From NCBI GenBank assembly GCA_041398665.1, contig JAWKUH010000005.1, forward strand, positions 170,379 through 234,378: 64,000 nt of DNA, written 5' to 3'. The DNA is from Rohdeia sp041398665. GTDB taxonomy: Bacteria; Planctomycetota; UBA1135; GCA-002686595. The position numbers were made by a program, and so were the translations under genes. The notes under the pieces were generated by a model. It was not told where the DNA came from. It saw only the letters and a list, made by a program, of their open reading frames with translations, and searched no databases. Shown here one piece after another: positions 29,219 to 37,134 of this stretch (position 1 is its first letter; each line of letters starts with the position of its first letter).

Positions 29219-29806
29219 TCAGTCGGGCAGGAGCACGGCGATCGCGGACGCGAGGTCCCAGGCCGTCCTCGGTTCACGACCGAGGCGCTCGCGCGACTTC
29301 TCCCGCTCGGCGCGGCCCTTGCCCGTGAGCACGAGGATCGAGGGCACGCGGGCTCGGTCACCGGCTCGCAGGTCGCGGTCGCTGTCGCCGATCGTCACGG
29401 CGTCGCTCGGCTCGACACCGAAGTGGCGGAGCGCTTCCTCGAGCATGCCCGGTCCGGGCTTGCGGCGGTGCAACTCGCGTTCGTCGGGCGGAGAGTGGTC
29501 GGGGTGATGGGCGGCGTGCAACCACAGGTCGACGCGCGCTCCCTCCTCGGCGAGCAACGCGTCGATGCGCGCGTGGATGCGCGCGAGTCCTTCCTCGTCG
29601 AGCATCCCGCGTGCGATCGCACTCTGGTTCGTGACGACGGCGACGGGGATCCCCGCGCGGTTCGCACGAGCGATCGCCGCGGCCGCGCCCGGGAGCAACC
29701 GGACGCGCGCGGGGTCGACGAGATAGCCCGTCTCGTCGAGGATCGTCCCGTCGCGGTCGAGCAGCAGGAGGCGCGGTCGCTCGGGCAGCGGCAGCTCGTC
29801 GCTCAA
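29219..29806 (-). CDS. gmhB: D-glycero-manno-heptose 1,7-bisphosphate 7-phosphatase-like HAD hydrolase
   Basis: A 195-residue HAD-superfamily phosphatase of the histidinol/heptose-bisphosphatase group. Motif I is LLLDRDGTI (DxDGT), motif II VTNQSAIARG, motif III region RRKPGPGMLEE, motif IV TIGDSDRDLRAGDRA. GmhB removes the 7-phosphate during ADP-heptose synthesis for LPS core, consistent with the LpxH-like gene at 37 kb. The residues that hold the structural zinc in GmhB appear only partly kept (H..HHPDH). The start is a TTG at 29806. It follows the lipoprotein gene by 64 nt. Confidence 0.82.
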   Translation of the reverse strand: MSDELPLPERPRLLLLDRDGTILDETGYLVDPARVRLLPGAAAAIARANRAGIPVAVVTNQSAIARGMLDEEGLARIHARIDALLAEEGARVDLWLHAAHHPDHSPPDERELHRRKPGPGMLEEALRHFGVEPSDAVTIGDSDRDLRAGDRARVPSILVLTGKGRAEREKSRERLGREPRTAWDLASAIAVLLPD

Positions 29807-29870
29807 CGCAGGTCGCCGCTACGGACCGCGACGGACACGCGGAGGCTCGGCCCTTCCGTCCCCGCTCGCC

Positions 29871-30287
29871 TCAACGCGTCACCCGTCGCAGGTAGAAGTG
29901 CACACGCTTCGGCTCGAGTCGCGACTCGTAGCTGAGCGGGATCACCGCCTCCGGCCACGGGAGGAACAACGGGAACCAGTAGGCGTGGTCGAAGGTGCGA
30001 CCGAGTCGCCAGTCGACGAAGTGCCAACGCCCGCCGGGCGAGAGCACCCGCCACTGCGTCCCGTAGCCCGGCTTCTCGACGCGGACCTGGTGCCACTCGT
30101 CGAGCGAGATCCCGAGGTAGGCCGGGGTCACCTGACCCGAGAACGAGCCGTCGACGAACACCATCGCACCGGCGGGCTCCGACGAGATGCGGACACCCGG
30201 TTGGTGCGTGGGGAAACGGCAGGAGGTCGCCGCGACCAGGAGGAGCGGAGCGGCCAGGCGCACGGACGCGCGGAACATGGGCGCCAT
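29871..30287 (-). CDS. small PEGA-like lipoprotein
   Basis: A 138-residue exported protein. The signal peptide (MFRASVRLAAPLLLVAATSC) ends at a lipobox Cys near residue 23. It is followed by a PEGA-like segment VRISSEPAGAMVFVDGSFSG and a TPAYLGISL turn. The tail WYFPLFLPWPEAVIPL-like region is hydrophobic and aromatic and might sit in or on a membrane. PEGA domains are surface beta modules of unknown ligand. ATG at 30287 and 30278 are both possible. It is upstream of gmhB on the same strand. Confidence 0.72.
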   Translation of the reverse strand: MAPMFRASVRLAAPLLLVAATSCRFPTHQPGVRISSEPAGAMVFVDGSFSGQVTPAYLGISLDEWHQVRVEKPGYGTQWRVLSPGGRWHFVDWRLGRTFDHAYWFPLFLPWPEAVIPLSYESRLEPKRVHFYLRRVTR

Positions 30288-30461
30288 TGTGTGGCGCGGA
30301 CCGCGGCTCCGGGCATCCGACCCGCCGCGGCGTCCCGGATCGGTCACCCCGCGGTCCTTCGGCGTCCCGGCTCCACGCTGCGGCCGGGCGCCGCTCTCCC
30401 GCACGAGGCACTCCAGGCGTTCGTGAGTCTCGAGATGGTCCGCGCGCGCGCCGCGCGCCGA

Positions 30462-30467
30462 TAGACC
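30462..30467 (+). promoter_or_regulatory. weak -10-like box TAGACC upstream of the ArnT-like gene
   Basis: TAGACC, 98 nt before the ATG at 30566, is a poor match to the recurrent hexamer and is the best candidate in the 278-bp divergent gap. Short GC hairpins near 30520 (CCGGGCCGAGGG region) are also present. Confidence 0.25.
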
Positions 30468-30565
30468 GTGCGCGGCGCCCGCGCGCACCGGAACATGGTG
30501 CTCGGCCGGGCCGAGGGTCGGATCTCCCCGAGCGGGGCCCTCGCGCGTCGCGCCGACCGTCTCCG

Positions 30566-32041
30566 ATGCACGACCGCACCACGCAAGAGGGTCCCGCCGC
30601 CCCCGCGCTCGACGACGGGCGTCCTGCGCGCGACCGCGTCGCGACGTGGCTCCTGGCGCTCGCGTGCGCCGTCGGGCTGCTGCGTCTCGTGCGGCTCGGC
30701 GAGTGGGGCCTCTGGATCGACGAGGTCTTCACGTACGCCGACGCGGTGAACCGCGGGAGCGACGTGAACCCGTTCGGCTACGCGCTCTGGCGCGCGTGGC
30801 TCGGCCTCGTCGGACCGCTGCCCGACGAGTTCGACCTGCGGCTGCCCGCCGCCGTGCTCGGACTGCTGTGCGTCCCGCTGACGGCGTTCGCCGCGCGCCC
30901 GCTCGTCGGCGCGCGTCCCGCAGCCGCGGCGGCACTCCTCCTCGCCGCGTCGTCGTGGCACCTCTACTGGTCGCAGAACGCGCGCTTCTACACGCTGGCG
31001 ATGGCGTTGTCGTTGTTCGGAGCGGGACTCGCGCTGCGCGGTGCGCGTGCGAACCGCCTCCCGACGCTGCTCGTCGGCTGGGCGGTCGCGGCGACCGCCT
31101 GTCTCGTCCACCCGAGCTCCGCGCTCGCACTCCCGGGCCTCGTCGCCGGTCCGCTGTTCGTGCGCCGCTCGCCGCTGCGACTGCACGGCCGCACGCGAAG
31201 GGTCGCGCTCGCGGTGCTCGTCGTCGCCGCCGTCGTCGGGAGCCTGTGGGCCTACGACGTGCTCTGGCTGTGGGACCGGAAGAAGGGCGTCGGCAACCCC
31301 GCGCACCTCGTCCTCACGACGGGGTTCTTCGTCACGCCGGTCGCCGCCGCAGCGGCGCTGTTCGGAGCGATCGACGTCGCGCGTCGGCGGCCCCATCCCG
31401 CGACGATCGCGCTGTGGGTCGCGTTCGCCGGCCTCGGCGGGGCCGCCGCGGCGTCGCTCTTCGTCCGGACGAGCGCGCAGTACGTCTTCGTGCTGCTGCC
31501 CTGGGTCCTCGTGCTCGCCGTCGCGCCGCTCGCCCGGGCGCACGCGAACCGATCGGACGAACGAGGGTCCGACGCGCCGGCCCTCCACGGTTTCGCGGCG
31601 ATCGCCTGGGTCGGTGTGCTCGCCGCGACCGCGCTCACGAATTCGCTGCTCCAGCTCACCGTGCGCCACGGCGAGCGCCCGATGTGGCGCGAGGCGTGGT
31701 CGGTCGTCGCGGAGCAGCGCCGCGACGGCGACCTCGTGCTCGGGATGGCTGCGCCGGTGGGGCAGTACTACCTGGAACCGGGGTGTACGAACCCGCGCGA
31801 CCTGACCGCGCTCTCCTACCTCAACCCCTACGCCTACGACGCGCCGATGCGCGCGGCCGCGCTGGGGCGACGCACGTGGTTCGTCGTGAACCAGGAGCGC
31901 TTCGCGGAGTGGCCGGTCGAGCTCCGCGACGAGCTGCGACGCCTGCTTCGCGAGGACTGCCGCCTCGTCGCCGACTTCCCGCTGCAGATCGAGTCGCGCG
32001 ACCTCGGGGTGCAGGTGTTCCTGCGGGAGCCCCGACCGTAG
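30566..32041 (+). CDS. ArnT/PMT-like integral membrane glycosyltransferase
   Basis: A 491-residue multi-pass protein of the GT-C type. After the first helix comes the hallmark GLWIDEVFTYADAV (acidic catalytic site at the first periplasmic loop), then about ten more hydrophobic segments and a soluble C-terminal domain. SWHLYWSQNARFYTLAMA is the second typical loop. Such enzymes take sugars from polyprenyl-phosphate donors, so this could use the product of the GT2 at 25.6 kb. The ATG at 30566 fits the first helix position. It stands alone between a divergent lipoprotein gene and a repeat island. Confidence 0.85.
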   Translation: MHDRTTQEGPAAPALDDGRPARDRVATWLLALACAVGLLRLVRLGEWGLWIDEVFTYADAVNRGSDVNPFGYALWRAWLGLVGPLPDEFDLRLPAAVLGLLCVPLTAFAARPLVGARPAAAAALLLAASSWHLYWSQNARFYTLAMALSLFGAGLALRGARANRLPTLLVGWAVAATACLVHPSSALALPGLVAGPLFVRRSPLRLHGRTRRVALAVLVVAAVVGSLWAYDVLWLWDRKKGVGNPAHLVLTTGFFVTPVAAAAALFGAIDVARRRPHPATIALWVAFAGLGGAAAASLFVRTSAQYVFVLLPWVLVLAVAPLARAHANRSDERGSDAPALHGFAAIAWVGVLAATALTNSLLQLTVRHGERPMWREAWSVVAEQRRDGDLVLGMAAPVGQYYLEPGCTNPRDLTALSYLNPYAYDAPMRAAALGRRTWFVVNQERFAEWPVELRDELRRLLREDCRLVADFPLQIESRDLGVQVFLREPRP

Positions 32042-32061
32042 GCGTCGAAGCGCGACCCGAT

Positions 32062-32273
32062 CGGCGCCTGCGGCGCCGAAGGCCACGCAGTTTCGACACG
32101 AAGGGAACGACAGGAAAGGACACGAAGAACAGACGGCGCCGCTGCGGTGCGCGGCAACAACAGCGAGGGAACCCGCAGGGCGCCCGCGCCCGGCGGGTAC
32201 CCGGCGTCTCCGCAGGGTCTGGAACGCCGCCGAAGGCGGCGGCCTTCCCGTTCTTCGCGTTCTTCGTGTTTCG
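32062..32273 (-). repeat. dispersed element E1, copy 2 (convergent-gap island 3)
   Basis: About 212 bp, in inverted orientation to copy 1 at 19.8 kb. It starts CGGCGCCTGCGGCGCC, holds GAAGG/AAGGACACGAAGAAC tracts, a CGCCGCCGAAGGCGGCG hairpin and ends with the reverse complement of 19819-19842. Together with flanking GC hairpins it fills the 298-bp gap between the ArnT-like gene and efp, which are convergent. No gene seen. Confidence 0.75.
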
Positions 32274-32339
32274 ATCCGCGTGGGTCGCGCGGCCGCAGGC
32301 CGCCCGCGCCTCGCGCACGGAATCAGTCGTTCACACGAC

Positions 32340-32888
32340 TCAGGAAGTCACCGAGTCCGTGCTGACCTTGATCTTGTCCCCGACCTTGATGTGGAACGGG
32401 ACCTTCACCTCGAGACCGGTCTCCACCTTCGCACCCTTCTTCACGTTCGTCGCCGTGTTGCCCTTCACCGCCTCCTCGGCCTCGATCACCTCGAGGACGA
32501 CGGCGGCGGGGAGCTCGATGCCGAGCGGCGTCTCGCCGTGGAACGTCACCTCGACGGTGGTGTTCTCCTTGACGTACCCCATCTTGTCGCCGATCAGGTC
32601 CTCCGGCAGGTGGAACTGCTCGTAGGTCTCGGCGTCCATGAAGACGTAGTCACCGTTGCCCTCGCGGTAGAGGTACTCCGCCTTCTTGCGATCGAGGTAG
32701 GCGACCTCGAGCGTGTCGCTCGAACCGAGACGCATCTGACCGGTCTGACCCGTCATGATGTTGCGCGTCTTGATGTTGATGATCGCGCGGAGGTTGCCCG
32801 GCGTCTTGTGCTCGTAGTCGGTGATGAGGTGGAGCTGGCCGTCGATCTGGACGACGTAGCCCTTGCGGAGTTCGGTGGCGCGTGCCAT
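32340..32888 (-). CDS. efp: elongation factor P, variant with Asn at the modified tip
   Basis: EF-P rescues ribosomes stalled on polyproline. The 182-residue product has KOW-like domain I and two OB domains; the C-terminal GLEVKVPFHIKVGDKIKVST is typical. The domain-I loop reads HKTPGNLRA (residues 27-35). The residue after PG, normally a Lys or Arg that is modified, is Asn32. This loop type exists in a minority EF-P subgroup, known to me from Verrucomicrobia-like bacteria. EpmA/EarP-type modification at that site would not be possible. No modification gene is nearby. A TAGGAT -10-like box is at 32936-32941 on the minus strand. Confidence 0.9.
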   Translation of the reverse strand: MARATELRKGYVVQIDGQLHLITDYEHKTPGNLRAIINIKTRNIMTGQTGQMRLGSSDTLEVAYLDRKKAEYLYREGNGDYVFMDAETYEQFHLPEDLIGDKMGYVKENTTVEVTFHGETPLGIELPAAVVLEVIEAEEAVKGNTATNVKKGAKVETGLEVKVPFHIKVGDKIKVSTDSVTS

Positions 32889-32935
32889 GGCTCTCGGGAC
32901 GGTTCGGGGCCTTCGGGGCGGAGTTGCGGGCGAAG

Positions 32936-32941
32936 ATCCTA
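32936..32941 (-). promoter_or_regulatory. -10-like box TAGGAT for efp
   Basis: Minus-strand TAGGAT, 47 nt before the efp ATG, in the short gap after rpoN. It resembles the box before cmk and suggests that efp is transcribed separately from rpoN. Confidence 0.4.
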
Positions 32942-32992
32942 CTCGGCGGGAGGTCGCGGGCGCACCTCCCGGCCGACGCCGCGGACCCGGGA

Positions 32993-34447
32993 TCAGAATT
33001 GCTTCCGCTGACCGGAGGGGGGGATCTGGAGCGCCTTGCGGTACTTCGTGACGGTCCGCCGCGCGATCTTGACGCCGTGGCGCTCGAGCAGGAGGGCGGC
33101 GAGCTGGTCGTCCGAGAGCGGCTCCGAGGCGTCCTCGCCGTCCACGAGTTCCTTGAGTCGCTGCTGGATGCTGACCTGGCTCGTGGCGCGCCCCGTGGTG
33201 TCCGTCGTGCCCGAGTTGAAGAAGAATTTGAGCGGGAAGATCCCCCGCGGCGTCTCGGCGTACTTGCCCGAGACCGCCCGGCTCACGGTCGAGATGTGGA
33301 CCGAGGTCGCATCGGCGACGTCCTGCATGCGCAGCGGCGCGAGCGCCTTCACGCCGCGCTCGAGGAAGGCGCTCTGCCGCTCGAAGATGGCCTTGGCGAC
33401 GGAAAGGAGCGTGGACTGGCGCTGGGCGACCGCGTCGACGAACCAGCGCGCGGACTCCAGCCGCTTGCGCAGCCAGTCCTTCGCCTCGGTCGTCTCGTTC
33501 GAGCCGGCGACGGCCTCCTTGATGATCGCGCGGTGGTCGGGAACGAGCCGGAGCGTCGGCATGCCCTGGCGCGAGAGTCGCACCTCGTACTCGCCGTCGC
33601 GCTCGGTCACGACGACGTCGGGGAGGATCGCCTCGGCCTGTTCCTCGCCGTAGTCCGCCGTGGGGTGCGGGTCGAGGCCGCGCAGGACGCCGAGCGCGTC
33701 CTTGATCTCGTCGAGCGTCGCACCCGTCTCCTTCGCGATGTGCGGGAGGCGGTTCTTCTCGAGGTCGTCGAGGTGGTTCTCGACCAGTTCGTAGACGAGG
33801 TCGTCCGTGACGCCGCGCGCCTCGAGCTGCAGGCGCAGCGACTCGCCGAGGTCGTGCGCGCCGAGAGCCGGGTGGATCGCGCGCCGCATGCGTCCGAGCA
33901 CGGTGCGAAGGTCGTGGAGCGCGGTCGCCGGGTCGACGCTCGACCCGTTGCTCGAACGATCGCCGGCCCAGCGCACGGCGAGGTCCTCGAGCGTGTCCTC
34001 GAGATAGCCGTGCGGGTCGAGGCTGTAGATCAGGAACTCCGCCGCTTCGCGCTCCGGACCCTCGAGGTCGAGCATCGGCAGCTGGTCGACGAGCACCTGC
34101 GCGGTGCTCTTCGGCCGAGCCGGCGTGTTCTGCATCGCCTCCTGCTTGCGGTCCGACGCCTCGTGGTCGAGTTGGCGCTTCTTCGGCACCTCCTCGAACT
34201 CGCGCAGGCGTTCGAGCTCGAGCGCGAGTCGGTCCCGGTCGGAGAGGACCTCGCCCTCGGGCGGCGCCTCCGGCGTCTCGCGCGACGTCTCGTCGACCTC
34301 GAGGAACGGGTTCTCGACCAGCTCCTGCTCGAGGCGCTCCGCGAGATCGAGTCGCGAGAGCTGCAGGATCTGCATCGCCTGGATCATCTGCGGCGACTGC
34401 ACGAGTCGCTGCTCCATCCGGGCGAGGTGGCTGAGTCCGAGTCGCAT
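32993..34447 (-). CDS. rpoN: RNA polymerase sigma-54 factor
   Basis: A 484-residue σ54. Region I is the Gln/Leu-rich SHLARMEQRLVQSPQMIQAM start, followed by an acidic region II (about residues 50-120). The core-binding domain includes LIYSLDPHGYL. The HTH region contains VADATSVHISTVSRAVSGKY, and the RpoN box is ARRTVTKYRKAL (canonical ARRTVxKYRE). The start at 34447 is the ATG giving the conserved N-terminus; an upstream open extension is arginine-rich shadow. Two σ54 activators in this window (24.1-25.5 and 35.7-37.1 kb) are natural partners. Confidence 0.95.
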   Translation of the reverse strand: MRLGLSHLARMEQRLVQSPQMIQAMQILQLSRLDLAERLEQELVENPFLEVDETSRETPEAPPEGEVLSDRDRLALELERLREFEEVPKKRQLDHEASDRKQEAMQNTPARPKSTAQVLVDQLPMLDLEGPEREAAEFLIYSLDPHGYLEDTLEDLAVRWAGDRSSNGSSVDPATALHDLRTVLGRMRRAIHPALGAHDLGESLRLQLEARGVTDDLVYELVENHLDDLEKNRLPHIAKETGATLDEIKDALGVLRGLDPHPTADYGEEQAEAILPDVVVTERDGEYEVRLSRQGMPTLRLVPDHRAIIKEAVAGSNETTEAKDWLRKRLESARWFVDAVAQRQSTLLSVAKAIFERQSAFLERGVKALAPLRMQDVADATSVHISTVSRAVSGKYAETPRGIFPLKFFFNSGTTDTTGRATSQVSIQQRLKELVDGEDASEPLSDDQLAALLLERHGVKIARRTVTKYRKALQIPPSGQRKQF

Positions 34448-34482
34448 GCTGGGCACGGGTCCGCGACGCGGACGCCATCCGA

Positions 34483-34488
34483 AGTATA
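34483..34488 (-). promoter_or_regulatory. -10-like box TATACT for rpoN
   Basis: Minus-strand TATACT ends 35 nt before the rpoN ATG. It is the closest match to a σ70-type -10 in the window. No clear -35 hexamer. Confidence 0.5.
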
Positions 34489-34550
34489 GGGCGCTCGAGG
34501 GGTGCGGGTTTCGCCGAGAGGTGCGTCCGATCGTTCGGTTGCTCCGCGAG

Positions 34551-34556
34551 TAGACT
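34551..34556 (+). promoter_or_regulatory. -10-like box TAGACT for the 34.6-kb gene
   Basis: TAGACT followed by CGGG ends 48 nt before the ATG at 34605, on the opposite strand to the rpoN promoter 65 bp away, giving a compact divergent promoter region. Confidence 0.4.
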
Positions 34557-34604
34557 CGGGTAGCGGACCGCGTGTCCCCGCGCGACCCGGAGGTGACGAG
34601 AGCG

Positions 34605-35153
34605 ATGAAGGACGTGCACTCGCGCGAAGGCGGAACGAACGACGCCCCGGAGGCGGGAGCGGAACTCGACATGCTCGAGCTCGGCGACGCGTCGTCCTCG
34701 GACGGCGTCCTCGCGGAGACGGACCGGCGCGCCTGGCGTCGCTTGAAGGCGGGTCTGCTCGTCGAGCAGGGCGTCGCCGACAAGAAGGTGGCGGCGCGCG
34801 TCCAGGAGGCGGTGAGGAGCGGTTCCTTCGACCCGGACCGCGCCGCCGACGAGATCCTCGCGGCGGTGAGCGCCGCGCGAGCGGGGGACGCCGACGCGGC
34901 CGCGCTCCGGCGCAGCTCCGACCTCGCGCGCGACCTCGTCATGGCGCCGCACATGCGAGGCGTCCGCCGTGCGGCCCGGCGGACGCGCGAGGCGGCGCGG
35001 CGCGGCGTCGCGTACCTGCTCGTCCAGCTCCTCGTCGTCCTCGTGTTCGCGATCCTGTTCGCGCTCGGGCTCCTGGCCGCACGCTACGCCGGCTACGACA
35101 TCCACGAGCCCCTCGATCGCGCGCTGGGTTGGGTGGGGCTCGCACCCCGTTGA
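34605..35153 (+). CDS. hypothetical single-helix membrane protein
   Basis: A 182-residue protein of unknown family. Residues 1-40 are polar and acidic (EGGTNDAPEAGAELDMLELGD). Residues 45-110 form a charged helical part (WRRLKAGLLVEQGVADKKVA). A single strong transmembrane segment lies near 138-160 (LLVQLLVVLVFAILFALGLL), with a short C-terminal tail. The ATG at 34605 is preferred over a GTG at 34572 because GGAGGTG lies about 8 nt before it. It diverges from rpoN and precedes the degenerate GGDEF gene by 94 nt. Function unknown. Confidence 0.7.
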   Translation: MKDVHSREGGTNDAPEAGAELDMLELGDASSSDGVLAETDRRAWRRLKAGLLVEQGVADKKVAARVQEAVRSGSFDPDRAADEILAAVSAARAGDADAAALRRSSDLARDLVMAPHMRGVRRAARRTREAARRGVAYLLVQLLVVLVFAILFALGLLAARYAGYDIHEPLDRALGWVGLAPR

Positions 35154-35231
35154 GTCCGGGACGGGAGCGAGCGCGCGGCCCCGCCGCGCCACCGACCGGA
35201 CCCGCTCCTTGGGGCGCGGGACCGGCCCCGG

Positions 35232-35237
35232 CATACT
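35232..35237 (+). promoter_or_regulatory. -10-like box CATACT, near-leaderless
   Basis: CATACT followed by GCGG ends 10 nt before the ATG at 35248, which would give a leader of only a few nucleotides. Confidence 0.45.
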
Positions 35238-35247
35238 GCGGCCTCCC

Positions 35248-35730
35248 ATGAGCGACGTGTTCGCCAGCACCGGCGACGGCGCGATCTTCTCGCTGCCGCA
35301 GATCCGCCACCTCCTGCGCGTCGAGTTCGCGCGCGCGCAGCGCTACGGCTACCCGCTGGCGCTCGTCCTCGTCGACTTCGCGCCGGTCCGCTCGGCGCTC
35401 GGCGACGGCGAGTTCGAGGGCGGCGCCGCCGACATCGTCTCGCGCCTGCGCGCCCTCGTCCGGACGAGCGACTACCTGGGGCGCATCGAGGGCGACCGCC
35501 TGCTCGTGCTGCTCCCGCACACCGACGCGCAGGGCGGGACGCGACTCGTCGAGCGCGCGCGCGAGGCTTTCTCGGTCGGCGGCGACGGCGGTGCGCGGGT
35601 CGGACCGTGCACGGGCGTCGCGAGCCTCGAGCAGGGGACCGTGCTGTTCTTCGACGCGCTCCTCGAGGCGGCCGAGGACGCGCTCGCCGCGGAGCTCGCG
35701 GGAGGGCGCGCCGCGGCGCGCGTGCTGTAG
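35248..35730 (+). CDS. degenerate GGDEF-domain protein
   Basis: A 160-residue protein consisting of one diguanylate-cyclase-like fold. It begins FSLPQIRHLLRVEFARAQRYGYPLALVLVDF, matching the GGDEF-domain start. The RALVRTSDYLGRIEGDRLLVLLPHTD segment sits where a cyclase has GRxGGDEFxxLLP. The signature GGDEF reads EGDRL, so catalysis is unlikely; it may bind a nucleotide or act as a protein-interaction module. It ends 3 nt before the next response regulator, suggesting that the pair acts together. There is no kinase or receiver of its own. Confidence 0.75.
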   Translation: MSDVFASTGDGAIFSLPQIRHLLRVEFARAQRYGYPLALVLVDFAPVRSALGDGEFEGGAADIVSRLRALVRTSDYLGRIEGDRLLVLLPHTDAQGGTRLVERAREAFSVGGDGGARVGPCTGVASLEQGTVLFFDALLEAAEDALAAELAGGRAAARVL

Positions 35731-35733
35731 TCC

Positions 35734-37134
35734 GTGACGCCGGCGAGCACCGGAACGGGTCGAGCCGCGCTGCGCGTCCTGCTCGCGGAGGACGAGCCGA
35801 CGATCGCCGAGACGCTCGGCGACGCGCTCTCGGACGCGGGCTACGAGGTGGTGCGTGCGGCGACGACGGCCGAGGCCGTCGAGCGGCTCGAGAGTTCCGA
35901 GCCGGAGATCGTGCTGACCGACATCCGCATGCCGGGCGAGGGCGGCATGCGCGTCCTCGCGCGCTCCGTCGAACTCGACCCGACGCGGCCCGTGATCGTC
36001 ATCACGGGCTACGCGAGCGTCGACCACGCCGTGCAGGCGATGAGCGCGGGCGCGACGTGGTACGTGCAGAAGCCCTTCGACAACTCCGCGATGGTCGGCC
36101 TCGTGAAGCGCTTCTCCCGAGCGCGCGCCGTCGAGGAGGAGAACCGCGAGCTGCGCCAGCGCGTCGCGCACCTCTCGGACATCGAGGGCCTCGTCGGTCG
36201 CTCGCCCGCGATGGGCGAGGCGCTCGCGCGACTGCGTACCGTCGCACCGACCGACGCGACGGTGCTCATCGAGGGCGAGAGCGGGACGGGCAAGGAACGC
36301 GTCGCCATGGCGCTGCACGCGCTGAGCGCGCGCCGCGAGGCGCCGTTCGTCGCGATCTCGTGCTCCGCGTTGCCCGAGTCGTTGCTCGAGAGCGAGCTGT
36401 TCGGCCACGAGAAGGGCGCCTTCACCGACGCGCACAAGGAGAAGCGCGGACGCTTCGAGCTCGCGGACGGCGGCACGCTGTTCCTGGACGACATCGACGA
36501 CATGCCGCTCGCCGTCCAGGTCAAGCTCCTGCGCGTGCTGCAGGAGCGGACGCTCGAGCGGCTCGGCGGCGAGACCACCCGCACCGTCGACATCCGCGTC
36601 GTCGCCGCGACGAAGGTCCCGCTCCGCGACCTCGTGCGCGAGGGCCGCTTCCGCGAGGACCTCTTCTACAGGATCCACGTCGTGCCGCTGCGGCTGCCGC
36701 CGCTGCGCGAGCGCGACGGCGACGTGCCGCTGCTCGTGCAAGCGCTCGTCGAACGGCACTTCCGGCCGCGGACACCCGACGAGAAGCTGCCGACGGTGAA
36801 GCCGTCGACCATGACGGCGCTCGAACGCTACCCCTGGCCCGGCAACGTGCGCGAGCTCGAGAACGCGATCCAGCGCGCGCTCGCGTTGCGCGGCGACACG
36901 AACGAACTGCAGCGCGAGAACCTGCTCCCGCCCGACACGCGCTGGCGCGGCGCGAACGAGGTCCCCGAGCCCGTCCGCCCGCTGCGCGAGGTGATGAAGG
37001 AGGCGGAGCGCGACCACATCGCGAACGCGTTGGAGCAGACCGGCGGACACCGGACGCAGTGCGCCGCGCTGCTCGGCATCTCCCGCAAGGTGCTGTGGGA
37101 GAAGCTCAAGGAGCACGACCTGGAGGACCGGTGA
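35734..37134 (+). CDS. NtrC-family σ54 response regulator
   Basis: A 466-residue regulator with GTG start. The receiver domain (about 1-120) has a complete acidic pocket (AEDEP), phospho-acceptor Asp in VLTDIRMPG, Thr in VITGYAS and Lys in VQKPFD. The AAA+ domain has Walker A GESGTGKE, the σ54 loop written GAFTDA in place of GAFTGA, and GGTLFLDDID. A Fis-type HTH (GGHRTQCAALLGISRKVLWEKLKEH) closes it. It is an orphan: no histidine kinase in the window. Targets unknown. The stop overlaps the following GTG by 3 nt. Confidence 0.93.
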   Translation: MTPASTGTGRAALRVLLAEDEPTIAETLGDALSDAGYEVVRAATTAEAVERLESSEPEIVLTDIRMPGEGGMRVLARSVELDPTRPVIVITGYASVDHAVQAMSAGATWYVQKPFDNSAMVGLVKRFSRARAVEEENRELRQRVAHLSDIEGLVGRSPAMGEALARLRTVAPTDATVLIEGESGTGKERVAMALHALSARREAPFVAISCSALPESLLESELFGHEKGAFTDAHKEKRGRFELADGGTLFLDDIDDMPLAVQVKLLRVLQERTLERLGGETTRTVDIRVVAATKVPLRDLVREGRFREDLFYRIHVVPLRLPPLRERDGDVPLLVQALVERHFRPRTPDEKLPTVKPSTMTALERYPWPGNVRELENAIQRALALRGDTNELQRENLLPPDTRWRGANEVPEPVRPLREVMKEAERDHIANALEQTGGHRTQCAALLGISRKVLWEKLKEHDLEDR

